A stretch of 64,000 bases of DNA from Chelativorans alearensis (GCF_010993735.1 NZ_WQNI01000005.1:64501-128500); one strand, 5' to 3'; shown: positions 33,803-45,416, counted from the stretch's first letter. Program-made: numbers and translations. Notes: a model not told the origin generated them from the letters alone.

Positions 33803-34630
33803 ATGACCGCCGCCCCACTCCATCTCTCCCCTCCCATGCAGCGCTCGCGCGGTGCCGGCCAGCTTGGCGCCAAGCTGCGCAGCGAAAAAACCTGCCTCGA
33901 CACCTTTTATCAGGAGGGCTGCTGCAAAATCCGCCTGCCGCGCGGCCACGGTTCGGCGCTGGAGGCAGTGCTGATCAACACCTCGGGCGGCCTCACCGGC
34001 GGCGACCGGGTCGAATGGGAAGCCAAAGCGGCGGCGGGCACGAAACTGGTGCTGACCACGCAAGCCTGCGAACGCATCTACCGCTCGACCGGGGATGACG
34101 CCCGGGTATCGACGGCGCTGCGCGTCGGCGCCGGCGCGCATGTCGATTGGCTGCCGCAGGAGACAATCCTGTTCGAGGCAAGCCGTCTCGACCGCACACT
34201 GACAGTCAACCTGGATGAGGGCGCCACCTTCACCGCGGTCGAGGCCGTGCTTCTCGGCCGCGAGGCAATGGGCGAGGCGGCCCGCTCGGCGCGGCTCAAG
34301 GACAGCTGGCGTATCTTTCGCGCAGGCCGGCTCATCCATGCCGAGGCGACGCGGCTCACCGGCGACGATTTCGAGCGTGACGGGCTTTCGCTGCTGTCCG
34401 GCCACAACGCCTTCGCCACCCTCCTCGCCGTCACGCCCGATGCCGAGGAGAAGCTGGAGGCGCTGCGGGCGATGATCGCGCCACACGCGCATGCGGCGGC
34501 AAGCGCCATCGGCGAACGCCTCATCTTGCGCATTCTCGCCCCTTCGGGTCTTATGTTGCGGCGCACACTCGCGCCGGCCATCGCATTATTGTCAGGCGCC
34601 GGCGCCCTGCCCCGCCTGTGGACCATCTAA
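33803..34630 (+). CDS. ureD: Urease accessory protein UreD (UreH)
   Basis: A 275-residue urease chaperone needed with UreF and UreG to insert nickel into the apo-urease. Family motifs include NTSGGLTGGDRVEW, TTQACERIYRS and DWLPQETILFEASRLDR. It opens the urease structural operon, directly after urtE, the usual order in rhizobia. No catalytic residues are expected. Confidence 0.95.
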   Translation: MTAAPLHLSPPMQRSRGAGQLGAKLRSEKTCLDTFYQEGCCKIRLPRGHGSALEAVLINTSGGLTGGDRVEWEAKAAAGTKLVLTTQACERIYRSTGDDARVSTALRVGAGAHVDWLPQETILFEASRLDRTLTVNLDEGATFTAVEAVLLGREAMGEAARSARLKDSWRIFRAGRLIHAEATRLTGDDFERDGLSLLSGHNAFATLLAVTPDAEEKLEALRAMIAPHAHAAASAIGERLILRILAPSGLMLRRTLAPAIALLSGAGALPRLWTI

Positions 34631-34648
34631 AACGGAAACGAGACCGCC

Positions 34649-34951
34649 ATGAACCTGACGCCCCGCGAAAAGGACAAGCTGCTGATCGCCATGGCCGCAC
34701 AAGTTGCCCGCCGCAGACTGGAGCGCGGCGTCAAGCTGAATCATCCCGAGGCGATTGCCCTGATCACCGATTTTGTCGTCGAGGGCGCGCGCGACGGCCG
34801 CCCCGTCGCCGAGCTCATGGAAGCCGGCGCCCACGTGATCACCCGTGACCAGGTGATGGAGGGCGTTGCCGAGATGATCCACGACGTCCAGGTCGAGGCC
34901 ACCTTTCCCGACGGCACCAAGCTCGTCACCGTTCACGAACCCATCCGCTGA
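34649..34951 (+). CDS. ureA: Urease gamma subunit
   Basis: The 100-residue gamma subunit. Its sequence opens [13 protein letters not shown] and includes [14 protein letters not shown], the hallmark of UreA, and ends TVHEPIR. Length is normal for the separate bacterial gamma subunit. It is followed by hupE/ureJ before ureB. Confidence 0.97.
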   Translation: MNLTPREKDKLLIAMAAQVARRRLERGVKLNHPEAIALITDFVVEGARDGRPVAELMEAGAHVITRDQVMEGVAEMIHDVQVEATFPDGTKLVTVHEPIR

Positions 34952-34976
34952 CCACGAACTCCGAGGGGGACCCCGC

Positions 34977-35567
34977 ATGTTCAAACGTATCGCATTCGCC
35001 GCCGCGGCACTTTTCTCCGCCACCGCGCCCGCCTTCGCACACCTGAACCCGGCCGAGCACGGCTCCTTCATGGCCGGCTTCTCGCATCCGCTTTTCGGCC
35101 TCGACCATATTCTGGTGATGGTGGCCGTCGGCTTGTGGGCGGCAACGCTCGGGCAGCGCGCGCTGATGCTGGTGCCGGCCGCCTTCGTCGGCACGATGGC
35201 CCTCGGCTTCGCCGCCGCCCTTCTCGGCGCGCCGCTGCCGCTGGTGGAGCCGGTGATCCTCGCTTCCGCGGTCTTTGTCGGACTCATGGTAGCGCTTGCC
35301 ATTCCGTTGCCCCTAGCGGGTGTTGCCGGCGTCGTCGCCTTCTTCGCCTTCTTTCACGGCCATGCCCATGGCGGCGAGCTCGGCACCGCGGGCGCGCTTC
35401 CGTTCGCCGCCGGCTTCGCCCTCGCCACCGTGCTCCTGCATACCGCCGGTATCGCGGCGGGCCTCGCCTTCGGCCACCGGCAGAACGACGTCACAGGTGG
35501 CACACTGACCCGCATCGCAGGCCTAGCCACGGCGCTGGCGGGTCTGTGGCTGGCCTTCGCCGGCTGA
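34977..35567 (+). CDS. ureJ: HupE/UreJ family nickel-associated membrane protein
   Basis: A 196-residue membrane protein with a signal-like N-terminus (ending PAFAH) and about six helices. The two family signatures are present: [12 protein letters not shown] near the N-terminus and [11 protein letters not shown] in the middle, both rich in candidate metal ligands. HupE/UreJ proteins are linked to nickel uptake. Its place between ureA and ureB is a known rhizobial arrangement and supports nickel supply for this urease. Confidence 0.93.
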   Translation: MFKRIAFAAAALFSATAPAFAHLNPAEHGSFMAGFSHPLFGLDHILVMVAVGLWAATLGQRALMLVPAAFVGTMALGFAAALLGAPLPLVEPVILASAVFVGLMVALAIPLPLAGVAGVVAFFAFFHGHAHGGELGTAGALPFAAGFALATVLLHTAGIAAGLAFGHRQNDVTGGTLTRIAGLATALAGLWLAFAG

Positions 35568-35592
35568 CAACTCGAAAAGGAATCAATTTCTC

Positions 35593-35897
35593 ATGATACC
35601 GGGCGAAGTCATTACGAAAACGGGCGAAATCGAGCTCAACGCTGGCGCGAAGCAGTTAATGTTGGAGGTGAGCAACACCGGCGACCGGCCTGTGCAGATC
35701 GGCTCGCACTACCACTTCTTCGAGGTGAACGAAGCGCTCTCCTTCGACCGCGACAAGGCGCGCGGGATGCGGCTCGACATCGCCGCTGGAACGGCGGTCC
35801 GCTTCGAGCCCGGCCAGACGCGCGAGGTGCGGCTGGTGCCGCTTTCCGGCGCGCGCAAGGTGTATGGTTTCCAGCAGAAGATCATGGGAAAGCTCTG

Positions 35898-35898
<1 letters not shown>
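35593..35898 (+). CDS. ureB: Urease beta subunit
   Basis: The 101-residue beta subunit, opening MIPGEVIT, with the family block [13 protein letters not shown] and [13 protein letters not shown]. It overlaps ureC by one base (TGATG), giving translational coupling of the two structural subunits. Confidence 0.97.
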
Positions 35899-37607
<1,709 letters not shown>

Positions 37608-37637
37608 CGTCGGGCCTCCAACCAACTGGGACACGCC

Positions 37638-38246
37638 ATGATCGCCTGGTCCATCTTCATCCCCGCCTGCTTCGCGCTCAACTGCGCGCCTGGGCCGAAC
37701 AACATGCTGGCATTCTCGAATGGCGCGCGGCTGGGCCTCCTCCGCGCCATGGCGGGCGGTTTTGGCCGCATGCCGGCCTTCGCCCTGCTCATCCTGATCA
37801 CGGTGTTCGGCCTCGGCGCCGTGCTCGCCACCTCCGCCACAGCCTTCACGATCATCAAATTCGTCGGCGCTGCCTATCTCGTCTATGTCGGCATCCAGTT
37901 CTGGCGCAAGGCGCGGGTGCTAGCCGCGGCGCAGTCCGAGGAATCGGCCATAAGGCTCTTGATGCGGCGGGACTTCCTCATCGCCATCTCAAATCCCAAG
38001 GCAATCGCCGTCTTCACCGCCTTCTTCCCGCAGTTCATCACGGCCCCGGCCCCGGCCTGGAGCCAGCTCGCGGCAATGGGCGCCGTCTTTCTCCTCCTCG
38101 AGGTGGTCGCTGTCCTTCTCTACGTCGTGGCCGGCGTGCTTCTCGGTAAGCTGCTGAAATCGGGCCGCGTGTTCGTGCATCTGAACCGCCTGGTCGGCGG
38201 CGTCCTGATCGCCTCCGGCGCCTCCATGGCACTTTCGCGGCACTGA
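37638..38246 (+). CDS. LysE/RhtB family exporter
   Basis: A 202-residue inner-membrane exporter with about six helices. The N-terminal CAPGPNNMLAFSNGARLG and the central FLIAISNPKAIAVFTAFFPQF blocks, given here as NCAPGPNNML and NPKAIAVFTAFFPQF, are the LysE/RhtB signatures. It lies 30 bases after ureC in the same direction, but has no known role in urease function. Substrates of the family are usually amino acids; none can be assigned here. Confidence 0.9.
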   Translation: MIAWSIFIPACFALNCAPGPNNMLAFSNGARLGLLRAMAGGFGRMPAFALLILITVFGLGAVLATSATAFTIIKFVGAAYLVYVGIQFWRKARVLAAAQSEESAIRLLMRRDFLIAISNPKAIAVFTAFFPQFITAPAPAWSQLAAMGAVFLLLEVVAVLLYVVAGVLLGKLLKSGRVFVHLNRLVGGVLIASGASMALSRH

Positions 38247-38313
38247 CCGCAAAAGCCTCGGCTTTCTCCGCTCTCTCAACAGAATCGGCGCTTTGCCGCA
38301 CTTGGCTTCGCAC

Positions 38314-38334
38314 CTGCAAAATGATTTATTGCAG
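38314..38334. promoter_or_regulatory. Inverted repeat upstream of the peroxiredoxin gene
   Basis: CTGCAA-N9-TTGCAG lies about 110 bases before the peroxiredoxin start. The geometry suits a LysR-type activator such as OxyR, but the sequence alone does not establish the binder. Confidence 0.3.
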
Positions 38335-38444
38335 TGCCGTACTCGGCGCGGTCCTCCCCCGCGCCGGATCATGACCAGAACCAAGTTTGCAGCCTCCCCG
38401 ATTTTTTCCGGGGCTGGTTCATCTGTTGTCGAAGGATTGTATTC

Positions 38445-38987
38445 ATGAGGTTGAGAAAAGTCCCCGACGCGACCTTCCGCACGCGTGTGCGCGATGAAAG
38501 CATCGAAGGCCCGAACCCCTATCGCTGGGAAGAGAAGACCACCGCCGACTATTTCGCCGGTAAGCGGATCGTCCTCTTCTCACTGCCGGGTGCCTTCACC
38601 CCCACCTGTTCCACCTACCAGCTTCCTGACTTCGAGAAGCTCTATGGCGAGTTCAACGCGGAGGGCATCGACGAGATCTACTGCATCTCCGTCAATGACG
38701 CCTTTGTCATGAATGCCTGGGGCAAAACGCAAGGCATCGAGAACATCAAGCTCATCCCGGATGGCTCGGGCGAGTTTACCCGCAAGATGGGCATGCTGGT
38801 GGCCAAGGATAATCTTGGCTTCGGCATGCGCTCCTGGCGCTATGCGGCGGTCGTCAATGACGGCGTCATAGAGCAATGGTTCAAGGAGGAGGGCTTCGCC
38901 GACAACTGCGAGACCGATCCCTACGGCGTCTCCTCGCCGCAGAATATTCTGGACAATCTGCGGGCGGGCGAAGCGGTCGCCGCCTGA
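38445..38987 (+). CDS. Peroxiredoxin (Prx5/AhpE-like, atypical thiol peroxidase)
   Basis: A 180-residue peroxiredoxin. The peroxidatic cysteine is C55 in LPGAFTPTCST, the signature of the Prx5 subfamily; further cysteines lie in IYCISVND and near the C-terminus (NCETDPYGV). The start at MRLRKVPD is supported by GAAGGA eight bases upstream and excludes a cysteine-rich upstream reading that lacks family similarity. A clear terminator follows, so it is probably transcribed as its own unit between two urease gene blocks. Confidence 0.92.
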   Translation: MRLRKVPDATFRTRVRDESIEGPNPYRWEEKTTADYFAGKRIVLFSLPGAFTPTCSTYQLPDFEKLYGEFNAEGIDEIYCISVNDAFVMNAWGKTQGIENIKLIPDGSGEFTRKMGMLVAKDNLGFGMRSWRYAAVVNDGVIEQWFKEEGFADNCETDPYGVSSPQNILDNLRAGEAVAA

Positions 38988-39009
38988 CTGCACTATCCGG
39001 CAAAATCCG

Positions 39010-39042
39010 AGCCCCGGCGGCGCTGACGCGGCCGGGGCTTTT
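39010..39042 (+). terminator. Rho-independent terminator after the peroxiredoxin gene
   Basis: A perfect 9-bp GC-rich stem (AGCCCCGGC/GCCGGGGCT), 12-base loop, then TTTT at its 3' side, 22 bases after the peroxiredoxin stop. This is a well-formed terminator on the plus strand. Confidence 0.8.
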
Positions 39043-39132
39043 CCTTGCACCACGACTGCCGCTGACGCACACTTGGCGCGCCTGACCATGCGCGAGGGGG
39101 AGATTCCATGACGGCAATATCAGCAGGATGCG

Positions 39133-39723
39133 ATGGACCATGAACTGACCGGCGTGGAGATTTTCCCGCATATCCGCATCGTCATGGGCATCATCATCGG
39201 CATGGGCATCACCCGCCTGCTGGCCGGCATCGCCCGCTTCGTCCAGCACCCGGCCCGGGAGAGCATCTCCACCATCCACCTCGCCTGGGTCGCAACCATG
39301 CTCTTGATGCTGGTGCATTTCTGGTGGTGGGAGGTAGCGCTCTACGGCATCCGGCACTGGTCCTTCGGCGTCTTCTTCTTCCTCATCATCTACTCCGTCG
39401 TGCTCTTCCTGATGAGCGTGCTGTTGTTCCCCGACGACATCCGAGAATACGCAAACTACGAGGATTTCTTTCTCAACCGTCGAAAGTGGTTCTTCGGCCT
39501 GCTCGCCTCCACCCTCATTCTCGACGTCGTCGACACATACATCAAAGGCGAGACGCATTTCGACGAGTACCGCATAGAGCTGTTGGTTAGCACGCCGGTC
39601 TTCTTCATCCTGTGCCTGATGGCGATGCGGATCGCCATTCGCAAGTTCCATCTCGCCATGGTGGCTATTAATATGGCCTATGAAGCCATCTGGATCGCCA
39701 CGCTGTTCGACACGCCCAGTTGA
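39133..39723 (+). CDS. Integral membrane protein of unknown function
   Basis: A 196-residue protein with about five to six hydrophobic helices, starting MDHELTGVEIFPHIRIV. It is rich in tryptophan and phenylalanine near HFWWWEVALY and has a conserved-looking charged loop (FPDDIREYANYEDFFLNRRKW). I do not recognise a family. It lies after the peroxiredoxin terminator and 29 bases before ureE, so it may be co-transcribed with ureEFG. An 11-codon frame starting at 39108 with a strong GAGGGGGAG site overlaps its start and might couple its translation. Confidence 0.65.
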   Translation: MDHELTGVEIFPHIRIVMGIIIGMGITRLLAGIARFVQHPARESISTIHLAWVATMLLMLVHFWWWEVALYGIRHWSFGVFFFLIIYSVVLFLMSVLLFPDDIREYANYEDFFLNRRKWFFGLLASTLILDVVDTYIKGETHFDEYRIELLVSTPVFFILCLMAMRIAIRKFHLAMVAINMAYEAIWIATLFDTPS

Positions 39724-39752
39724 ACCGGCGGCAAGCCCGAAAAGGAAAACAG

Positions 39753-40241
39753 ATGCCCCGCGCCGTTTCGCACGTCCATGCCGGAGAATTCGACGGCACC
39801 CCCGTCGGTCATATCGTGCTCGCCCATGACGAACGCCACCTGCGCCGCAAGCTTCTCACGCTCAAGGAGGGTGGCGAGGTGGTCGTCGACCTGCACGAGG
39901 CAGTGGCGCTAGGCAACGGCGATGCGCTTGTGCTGGAGGATGGAGGCCTGGTGGAGATCCTCGCCGCCGAGGAAGCGCTTTACGAGGTGACGGCGCGCGA
40001 CAGGAACCATCTGGCAAAGCTGTGCTGGCACCTGGGCAACCGCCACTTGCCCACCGAGATCGACGAGGACCGCGTCCTCATCGGCCGCGACCACGTCATC
40101 CGTGACATGCTCCTCGGCCTCGGCGCGACGGTGCGGGAGATCACCGCGCCCTTCTCGCCGGAACGCGGCGCCTATCACAGCCATTCACATGGCCACCATC
40201 ACCACGATCACGACGCCGAGCACCACCACCATCATGGCTGA
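39753..40241 (+). CDS. ureE: Urease accessory protein UreE (nickel chaperone)
   Basis: A 162-residue nickel metallochaperone. The N-terminal and central domains are followed by a histidine-rich tail (12 or more histidines in [13 protein letters not shown] and AEHHHHHG), a nickel store present in some UreE proteins. The ATG at 39753 has an AAAGGA site and begins [12 protein letters not shown]; an upstream in-frame start would only add basic residues. It overlaps ureF by eight bases. Confidence 0.94.
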   Translation: MPRAVSHVHAGEFDGTPVGHIVLAHDERHLRRKLLTLKEGGEVVVDLHEAVALGNGDALVLEDGGLVEILAAEEALYEVTARDRNHLAKLCWHLGNRHLPTEIDEDRVLIGRDHVIRDMLLGLGATVREITAPFSPERGAYHSHSHGHHHHDHDAEHHHHHG

Positions 40242-40892
40242 CACGCAGGCCCTCCAGAGATTGCTCGCCTGGGCCTCACCGGCCTTTCCGGTGGGTGCCT
40301 TCGCCTATTCGGCCGGTCTTGAATCGGCAATCGAGGAAAAGCGCATAACCGATTCCGCCACAACGCGAAACTGGATCGAGGGCAGCCTGCGAGGCGGCGC
40401 GGCGCGCAACGACGCGATCCTGGCAGCCGAGGCCTGCCGCGCCCATCGGTACACGGCGAAGTTGACGGAGCTTGCCGAGCACTGCCTGGCGCTCACCCCG
40501 GCACGCCAGCGGCACGAGGAGATGCTGGTGACGGGTAAGGCGTTCATGGAGGCGGCAAGCGCGTGGCCGAACCCGGTGCTGGGCCGGCTTCCCGATCCCT
40601 GCCCCTACCCGGTCGCCTTCGGCGCGGTTGCCGGCGCAGGCGGTATCGCAGCGGCCGAGACGCTGATCGCCTTCCTCACCGCCTACACCCAGGCGCAGAT
40701 TTCAGTGTCCATCCGGCTGGTACCGCTCGGCCAGACCGATGGGCTTGCCATCCTGGCGGCGCTGGAGCCGCTGATCGCCGCAACTGGGGACACGCTCGCC
40801 AAGGCAAGCCTCAACGACCTTGGCTCGGCCGCCTATGCCGCCGACATCGCGGCCATGAAACACGAAACGCTTTCCACGAGGATTTTCCGCTC

Positions 40893-40896
<4 letters not shown>
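40234..40896 (+). CDS. ureF: Urease accessory protein UreF
   Basis: A 220-residue helical chaperone of the UreD-UreF-UreG maturation complex. Family motifs are [21 protein letters not shown], cut here to [16 protein letters not shown], and the C-terminal [10 protein letters not shown]. The start overlaps the ureE tail by eight bases and the stop overlaps ureG (ATGA), so the three maturation genes are translationally coupled. Confidence 0.94.
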
Positions 40897-41516
<620 letters not shown>

Positions 41517-41517
41517 T

Positions 41518-42312
41518 CTACCATGTCGGGCGCGTGCTGACGCCGCCATCGACTACCAGATCGGCACCGGTGATCCAGCGCGCGGCGTCGGAGAGGAGGA
41601 AGAGCACGGCATCTCCAACATCTTCCGGCTGGCCGAGCCGGCCGAGCGGTGTAGCCTTCTTCCATCGGGTAACACCTTCCGGCCAGACTTCCTCGATGCC
41701 CTCGCGGTGAACAAGCCCCGGCGAGATGGCGTTGACGCGAATGCCGAGCACACCCAATTCCAGCGCCGCCGCCCTGGTGAACATGAGGAGCGCCGCCTTC
41801 GACGCCGCGTAGTGGGCGTGCCCCTCCGCCGGCTGGTGCCCTTCGATCGAGGCGATGTTGACCACCGCGCCAGCGCCGGAACCCGACGCGCGCACATGCC
41901 CGGCGAAGGTGCGTGTGAGCAGGAACGGCGCGCCGGCATTGACCGCCATCATCCGCGCCCAGCTCGCCTGCGAGATATCCGTGAACGGCTCCACCGGCTG
42001 GTTTCCTGCGCAATTCACGACGCCGTAAAGGCCGCCGAACTGCTCCACAGCGTCACGGACGAGCGCTTCGGCATCGGCCTCTTCGGCAAGGTCCGCCTGG
42101 CAGGTGGCAGCCTTCCCACCCGCTTGCGCGATTTGCGAAACGAGACCCTCCGCCGCCGCGCGGTTGCCGTGGTAGTGACAGACGACATTGGCGCCCGCCT
42201 CGGCGAGACGCCGGGCGATGCCCGCGCCGATCCCCCCGCTCGCCCCGGTGACGACCACCGTCCGGCCGGAGAGGTCGAGAAGCTCAGCGACCGGAGGGGT
42301 GTCCGCCGCCAT
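41518..42312 (-). CDS. Short-chain dehydrogenase/reductase (SDR)
   Basis: A 264-residue NAD(P)-dependent oxidoreductase of the classical SDR family. Cofactor motif is TGASGGIGAGIA; the catalytic set is N/S in VNIASIEG and Y-x-x-x-K in HYAASKAAL. It is the last gene of the minus-strand nucleoside operon, three bases after the phosphorylase gene. Its substrate cannot be inferred; a sugar or sugar-alcohol related to ribose metabolism is conceivable. Confidence 0.88.
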   Translation of the reverse strand: MAADTPPVAELLDLSGRTVVVTGASGGIGAGIARRLAEAGANVVCHYHGNRAAAEGLVSQIAQAGGKAATCQADLAEEADAEALVRDAVEQFGGLYGVVNCAGNQPVEPFTDISQASWARMMAVNAGAPFLLTRTFAGHVRASGSGAGAVVNIASIEGHQPAEGHAHYAASKAALLMFTRAAALELGVLGIRVNAISPGLVHREGIEEVWPEGVTRWKKATPLGRLGQPEDVGDAVLFLLSDAARWITGADLVVDGGVSTRPTW

Positions 42313-42315
42313 TGC

Positions 42316-43161
42316 TCATCCCTCCTTCCCACCCGGCAGGGCAGGCAGAAGCTCGGTGAGGACCGCCGCGATTTTCTCGCCGCATATGGCGGCATGGGCG
42401 AAGATGTCCTCAACAGTGTCGGGCTGCTGGTCCGGTCCGCCGGTGGCCTGGTTGGTGATCGCCGAAAAGCCAACGACGGGCAGGCTCGCATGGTTGGCCG
42501 CGATCACCTCGGTGACGGTGGACATGCCGACCGCGTCCGCCCCGGCGGCGCGCAGGAAGCGGCGCTCGGCGGAGGTCTCGAGCGAAGGGCCGAGCACGCC
42601 CGCATAGATGCCGCGGCGGACGGTCACCTCCGCGCGCCCGGCCGCCTGCGCGGCAAGGTCGAGCAGCGACGGGTCGTAGGCCCGCGACATGTCGGGGAAG
42701 CGCAGGCCGATCGCCTCGTCGTTCGTGCCCCGCAGCGGATTATGGCCGGTGAAGTTCAGATGATCCTCGATCAGCATCACCTCGCCCGCCTGGTAGTCGG
42801 GGTTGAGACCGCCGGCGGCATTGGTCACCACCAGCGTCGCCGCGCCAAGCCGCTTCAACAGATAGACGGCAAGCGCGATGTCGCGCGGCGACCAGCCCTC
42901 GAAAAGATGCAGCCGTCCCTGCATCACGACGACACGTCGGCCATGAAGCGTGCCGATGACGAGCTGGCCCTTGTGGCCAGGGGCCGTCGAGACGGGAAAA
43001 TCCTCGATCTCCTGGTAAGGGATGACCGTGGCATCCGACACGGCATCGGCGAGATGGCCGAGCCCGGAGCCGAGCATGAGGGCGATCTCGCACGGCGCGC
43101 CGGCGCGCTCGGCGATCGATGCATAGGCCCTCTCAAGGCGCGGAAGCTGGCTCTCGGTCAT
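42316..43161 (-). CDS. Purine nucleoside phosphorylase (trimeric type)
   Basis: A 281-residue enzyme that cleaves purine nucleosides with phosphate to free base and (deoxy)ribose-1-phosphate. Phosphate-binding GSGLGHLAD, the GRLHLFEGW block, NAAGGLNPDYQ, GPSLETSAE and GMSTVTEV are present, and the purine-contact asparagine is in ITNQATG. It lies between the amidohydrolase and SDR genes in the nucleoside operon, so it releases base for the deaminase and sugar phosphate for carbon. Confidence 0.94.
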   Translation of the reverse strand: MTESQLPRLERAYASIAERAGAPCEIALMLGSGLGHLADAVSDATVIPYQEIEDFPVSTAPGHKGQLVIGTLHGRRVVVMQGRLHLFEGWSPRDIALAVYLLKRLGAATLVVTNAAGGLNPDYQAGEVMLIEDHLNFTGHNPLRGTNDEAIGLRFPDMSRAYDPSLLDLAAQAAGRAEVTVRRGIYAGVLGPSLETSAERRFLRAAGADAVGMSTVTEVIAANHASLPVVGFSAITNQATGGPDQQPDTVEDIFAHAAICGEKIAAVLTELLPALPGGKEG

Positions 43162-43185
43162 GACTATCCCTCGTATGGTGATCGT

Positions 43186-44502
43186 TTAAGCGATGCTCGC
43201 GGCGATCTTCGGCACCAGCAGTTCGACGGCCTCGATCGTTTCCTCGATGGCGTGGCGGGTCAGCTCCCCCTCGCGCACCACCTGCTCGCCGCCCAGGAAA
43301 ACATGGCGCACATCGGATTTGGCGGTCGAATAGACGAGATGCGTGACGGGATCGAACATCGGAACGGCGTGCGGCCGCTTCACGTCGATAAGGATCATAT
43401 CGGCGAGCTTGCCCGGCTCCAGGCTGCCGATGCGGTCGGCCGCGTTCAGTGCCGCCGCGCCCGCCGAGGTCATCATGGCCAGCGCTTCGCCCGTGGAGAC
43501 GGCGTCGGCCTTGGCCGAGACGGCCTTGTGCAGCGTCGCCGCCAGCCTGAGCGCCATCCACATGTCGAGGTCGTTGCCGCTGATGGCACCGTCGGTGCCG
43601 AGCGTCACCCGCACGCCGGCGGCGAGCATCTCAGGCACGCGGGCAAAGCCCGAGGCGAGTTTCAGGTTCGACATCGGATTGTGCACCGCGGTAGCGCCCG
43701 TGCGGGCAAGGATATCGATCTCCTCGTCGTCGAGATGCACACAGTGGGCAAGCACCGTGCGCTCGTCGAGCAGGCCCAGATGATCGAGATGGCGGATGAC
43801 GGAGCGGCCGTAGCGACTGGAGACGTCGGCCTGCTCGGCCCTGGTCTCGGCTGCATGGGTGCTGAAGAGCGCGCCGTGATGGTCGGCGATCTCCTTGGCC
43901 GCCTTCAGATTCTCCGGCGCCACCGTATAGGCGCCGTGCGGCAGGATGGCAGGAAAGACATCCTCCGCCCCTCCGAATTCCTCGAAGAAACGCTCTGCCG
44001 CAGCAATGCGGCCCTTGAGATCGTCGCCCGTCACCCCCGGTGGGTCGAAGAAGATGCCCCCGGTCGAAACACGCATGCCCACCTTGCGCGCCGCCTTCAC
44101 CGTCTCGGCCGGATACCAGAACATGTCCATCACCGTTGTGACGCCCGAAAGCAGGAGCTCGGCAAAACCCAACACACTGCCGAGATGGCAGGTCTCGGGA
44201 TTGAGGATCGCCCCTTCCGCCTTCCACACCGTCTGCAGCCACGGCTCCAGCGGTAGGTCCTCCACGAGCCCGCGGAACAGGCTGTCGCCGGCATGGCAGT
44301 GGGTGTTGATAAGACCCGGCATCAGGATATAGCCCGTGCCGTCGACGACCTGGCGGGCACTGGCCGCGGCGGCTTCGAGCTCCGCACTGGAGGCGACACG
44401 CTCGATGCGACCGCCCTCGACGGCAACACCGCCCACGGTGATCACCGTGCCTGCGGCATCGCAGGTGACCACGGTTGCGTTGGTGACGACGAGATCCGTC
44501 AT
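43186..44502 (-). CDS. Metal-dependent amidohydrolase / nucleobase deaminase (TrzA-AtzA superfamily)
   Basis: A 438-residue zinc-type amidohydrolase. Metal and catalytic residues are in INTHCHAGDSLFRG (H-x-H), FSTHAAETRAE, VLAHCVHLDDEE and LGTDGAISGNDLDMW. I start at MTDLVVTN because a GGAGGA site lies six bases upstream and because the ATG overlaps the permease stop (ATGA); a longer in-frame start would add a non-conserved N-terminus. With phosphorylase and nucleoside transporter beside it, guanine or another aminopurine is the likely substrate, but S-adenosylhomocysteine-type deaminases share these motifs. Confidence 0.85.
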   Translation of the reverse strand: MTDLVVTNATVVTCDAAGTVITVGGVAVEGGRIERVASSAELEAAAASARQVVDGTGYILMPGLINTHCHAGDSLFRGLVEDLPLEPWLQTVWKAEGAILNPETCHLGSVLGFAELLLSGVTTVMDMFWYPAETVKAARKVGMRVSTGGIFFDPPGVTGDDLKGRIAAAERFFEEFGGAEDVFPAILPHGAYTVAPENLKAAKEIADHHGALFSTHAAETRAEQADVSSRYGRSVIRHLDHLGLLDERTVLAHCVHLDDEEIDILARTGATAVHNPMSNLKLASGFARVPEMLAAGVRVTLGTDGAISGNDLDMWMALRLAATLHKAVSAKADAVSTGEALAMMTSAGAAALNAADRIGSLEPGKLADMILIDVKRPHAVPMFDPVTHLVYSTAKSDVRHVFLGGEQVVREGELTRHAIEETIEAVELLVPKIAASIA

Positions 44503-45416
44503 AGCGTTCCTCCGTTCGCTGTGCGTCCGTGGCGCCACCACGACAGCGCCACCAGAACCACGAGCGTGGCGAGATACGGCATCATATCCGTGAACTGCTG
44601 CGGCATGCCCAGCCCCTGCACGCGGAACGACATGCTGTCAACGGCACCGAAGATGACGGCGATGGCAAAGAGCGGCCACGGCCGTCCGCGTGTCAGAAGC
44701 ACAGCGACCACCGCGATCCAGCCGCGCCCGGCGCTCATACTCTCCACGAAAAGATTGACGTTGGCGATTGAAAGCTGCGCGCCGCCGAGCCCGCACAAAG
44801 CCCCGCAGCCCATCAGCGCATAAAGCTGCACACGCCGCCGCCCGACACCTCCCGCCTCGAGCGCCGCCGGATTTTCGCCAGCGGCGCGGATGCGCAAGCC
44901 GAGCCGGTGGCGGGCGAAGAAGAAACTGAGCGCCGGCACCATGAGAAGTGCCAGATAGAACAGCGGCGACTGCCCGTCGAGGAAGGGGCCGATCAGCGGC
45001 AGGGAAGCGAGGCCCGGGATGGAGATCCGGGCAAAGCCAGCAATCGCCGGATCGCTGAAGGCACCCATGGCATCGAAGATGGCGCGCAGGAGATAGGTGG
45101 TGAGCCCGGCGGCCAGGATGTTGATGGCGATGGAAACGACAATGGCGTCCCCGCCCCGCCGCAGGTTGAACTCGGCGAAGACGAGGCCCATGGCAACGCC
45201 GGCCAGCATAGCGGCAAGCGCGCCGATGTAGGGGGAACCGGAAAAATAGGAGCCGACGACGGCGGCGAAGGCGCCGACGAGCAGGAAACCTTCGAGCGCG
45301 ATGTTGAAAACCCCTGCCCGCTCGCACAGCGCCCCGCCGAGCGCGGCAAGCAGGATCGGCGTGACGAAACGCGGCACCGAAGCGGCAAACGAGGCATCGA
45401 AGAGCAGGTCAAGCAT
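44499..45416 (-). CDS. Nucleoside ABC transporter permease (second, YufQ/NupQ type)
   Basis: A 305-residue RbsC-like permease of about eight helices. The motif ALGGALCERAGVFNIALEGF is characteristic of the second permease of BMP-type nucleoside importers, given here as LCERAGVFNIALEG. The start (MLDLLFDAS) overlaps the first permease by eight bases. It pairs with the permease at 45409-46479. Confidence 0.92.
   Translation of the reverse strand: MLDLLFDASFAASVPRFVTPILLAALGGALCERAGVFNIALEGFLLVGAFAAVVGSYFSGSPYIGALAAMLAGVAMGLVFAEFNLRRGGDAIVVSIAINILAAGLTTYLLRAIFDAMGAFSDPAIAGFARISIPGLASLPLIGPFLDGQSPLFYLALLMVPALSFFFARHRLGLRIRAAGENPAALEAGGVGRRRVQLYALMGCGALCGLGGAQLSIANVNLFVESMSAGRGWIAVVAVLLTRGRPWPLFAIAVIFGAVDSMSFRVQGLGMPQQFTDMMPYLATLVVLVALSWWRHGRTANGGTL

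Noticed and set aside
41707-44256. An 849-codon plus-strand frame antisense to the SDR, phosphorylase and amidohydrolase genes
   Set aside because: Three real genes with catalytic motifs lie on the opposite strand; the frame has no motif and arises from high GC.
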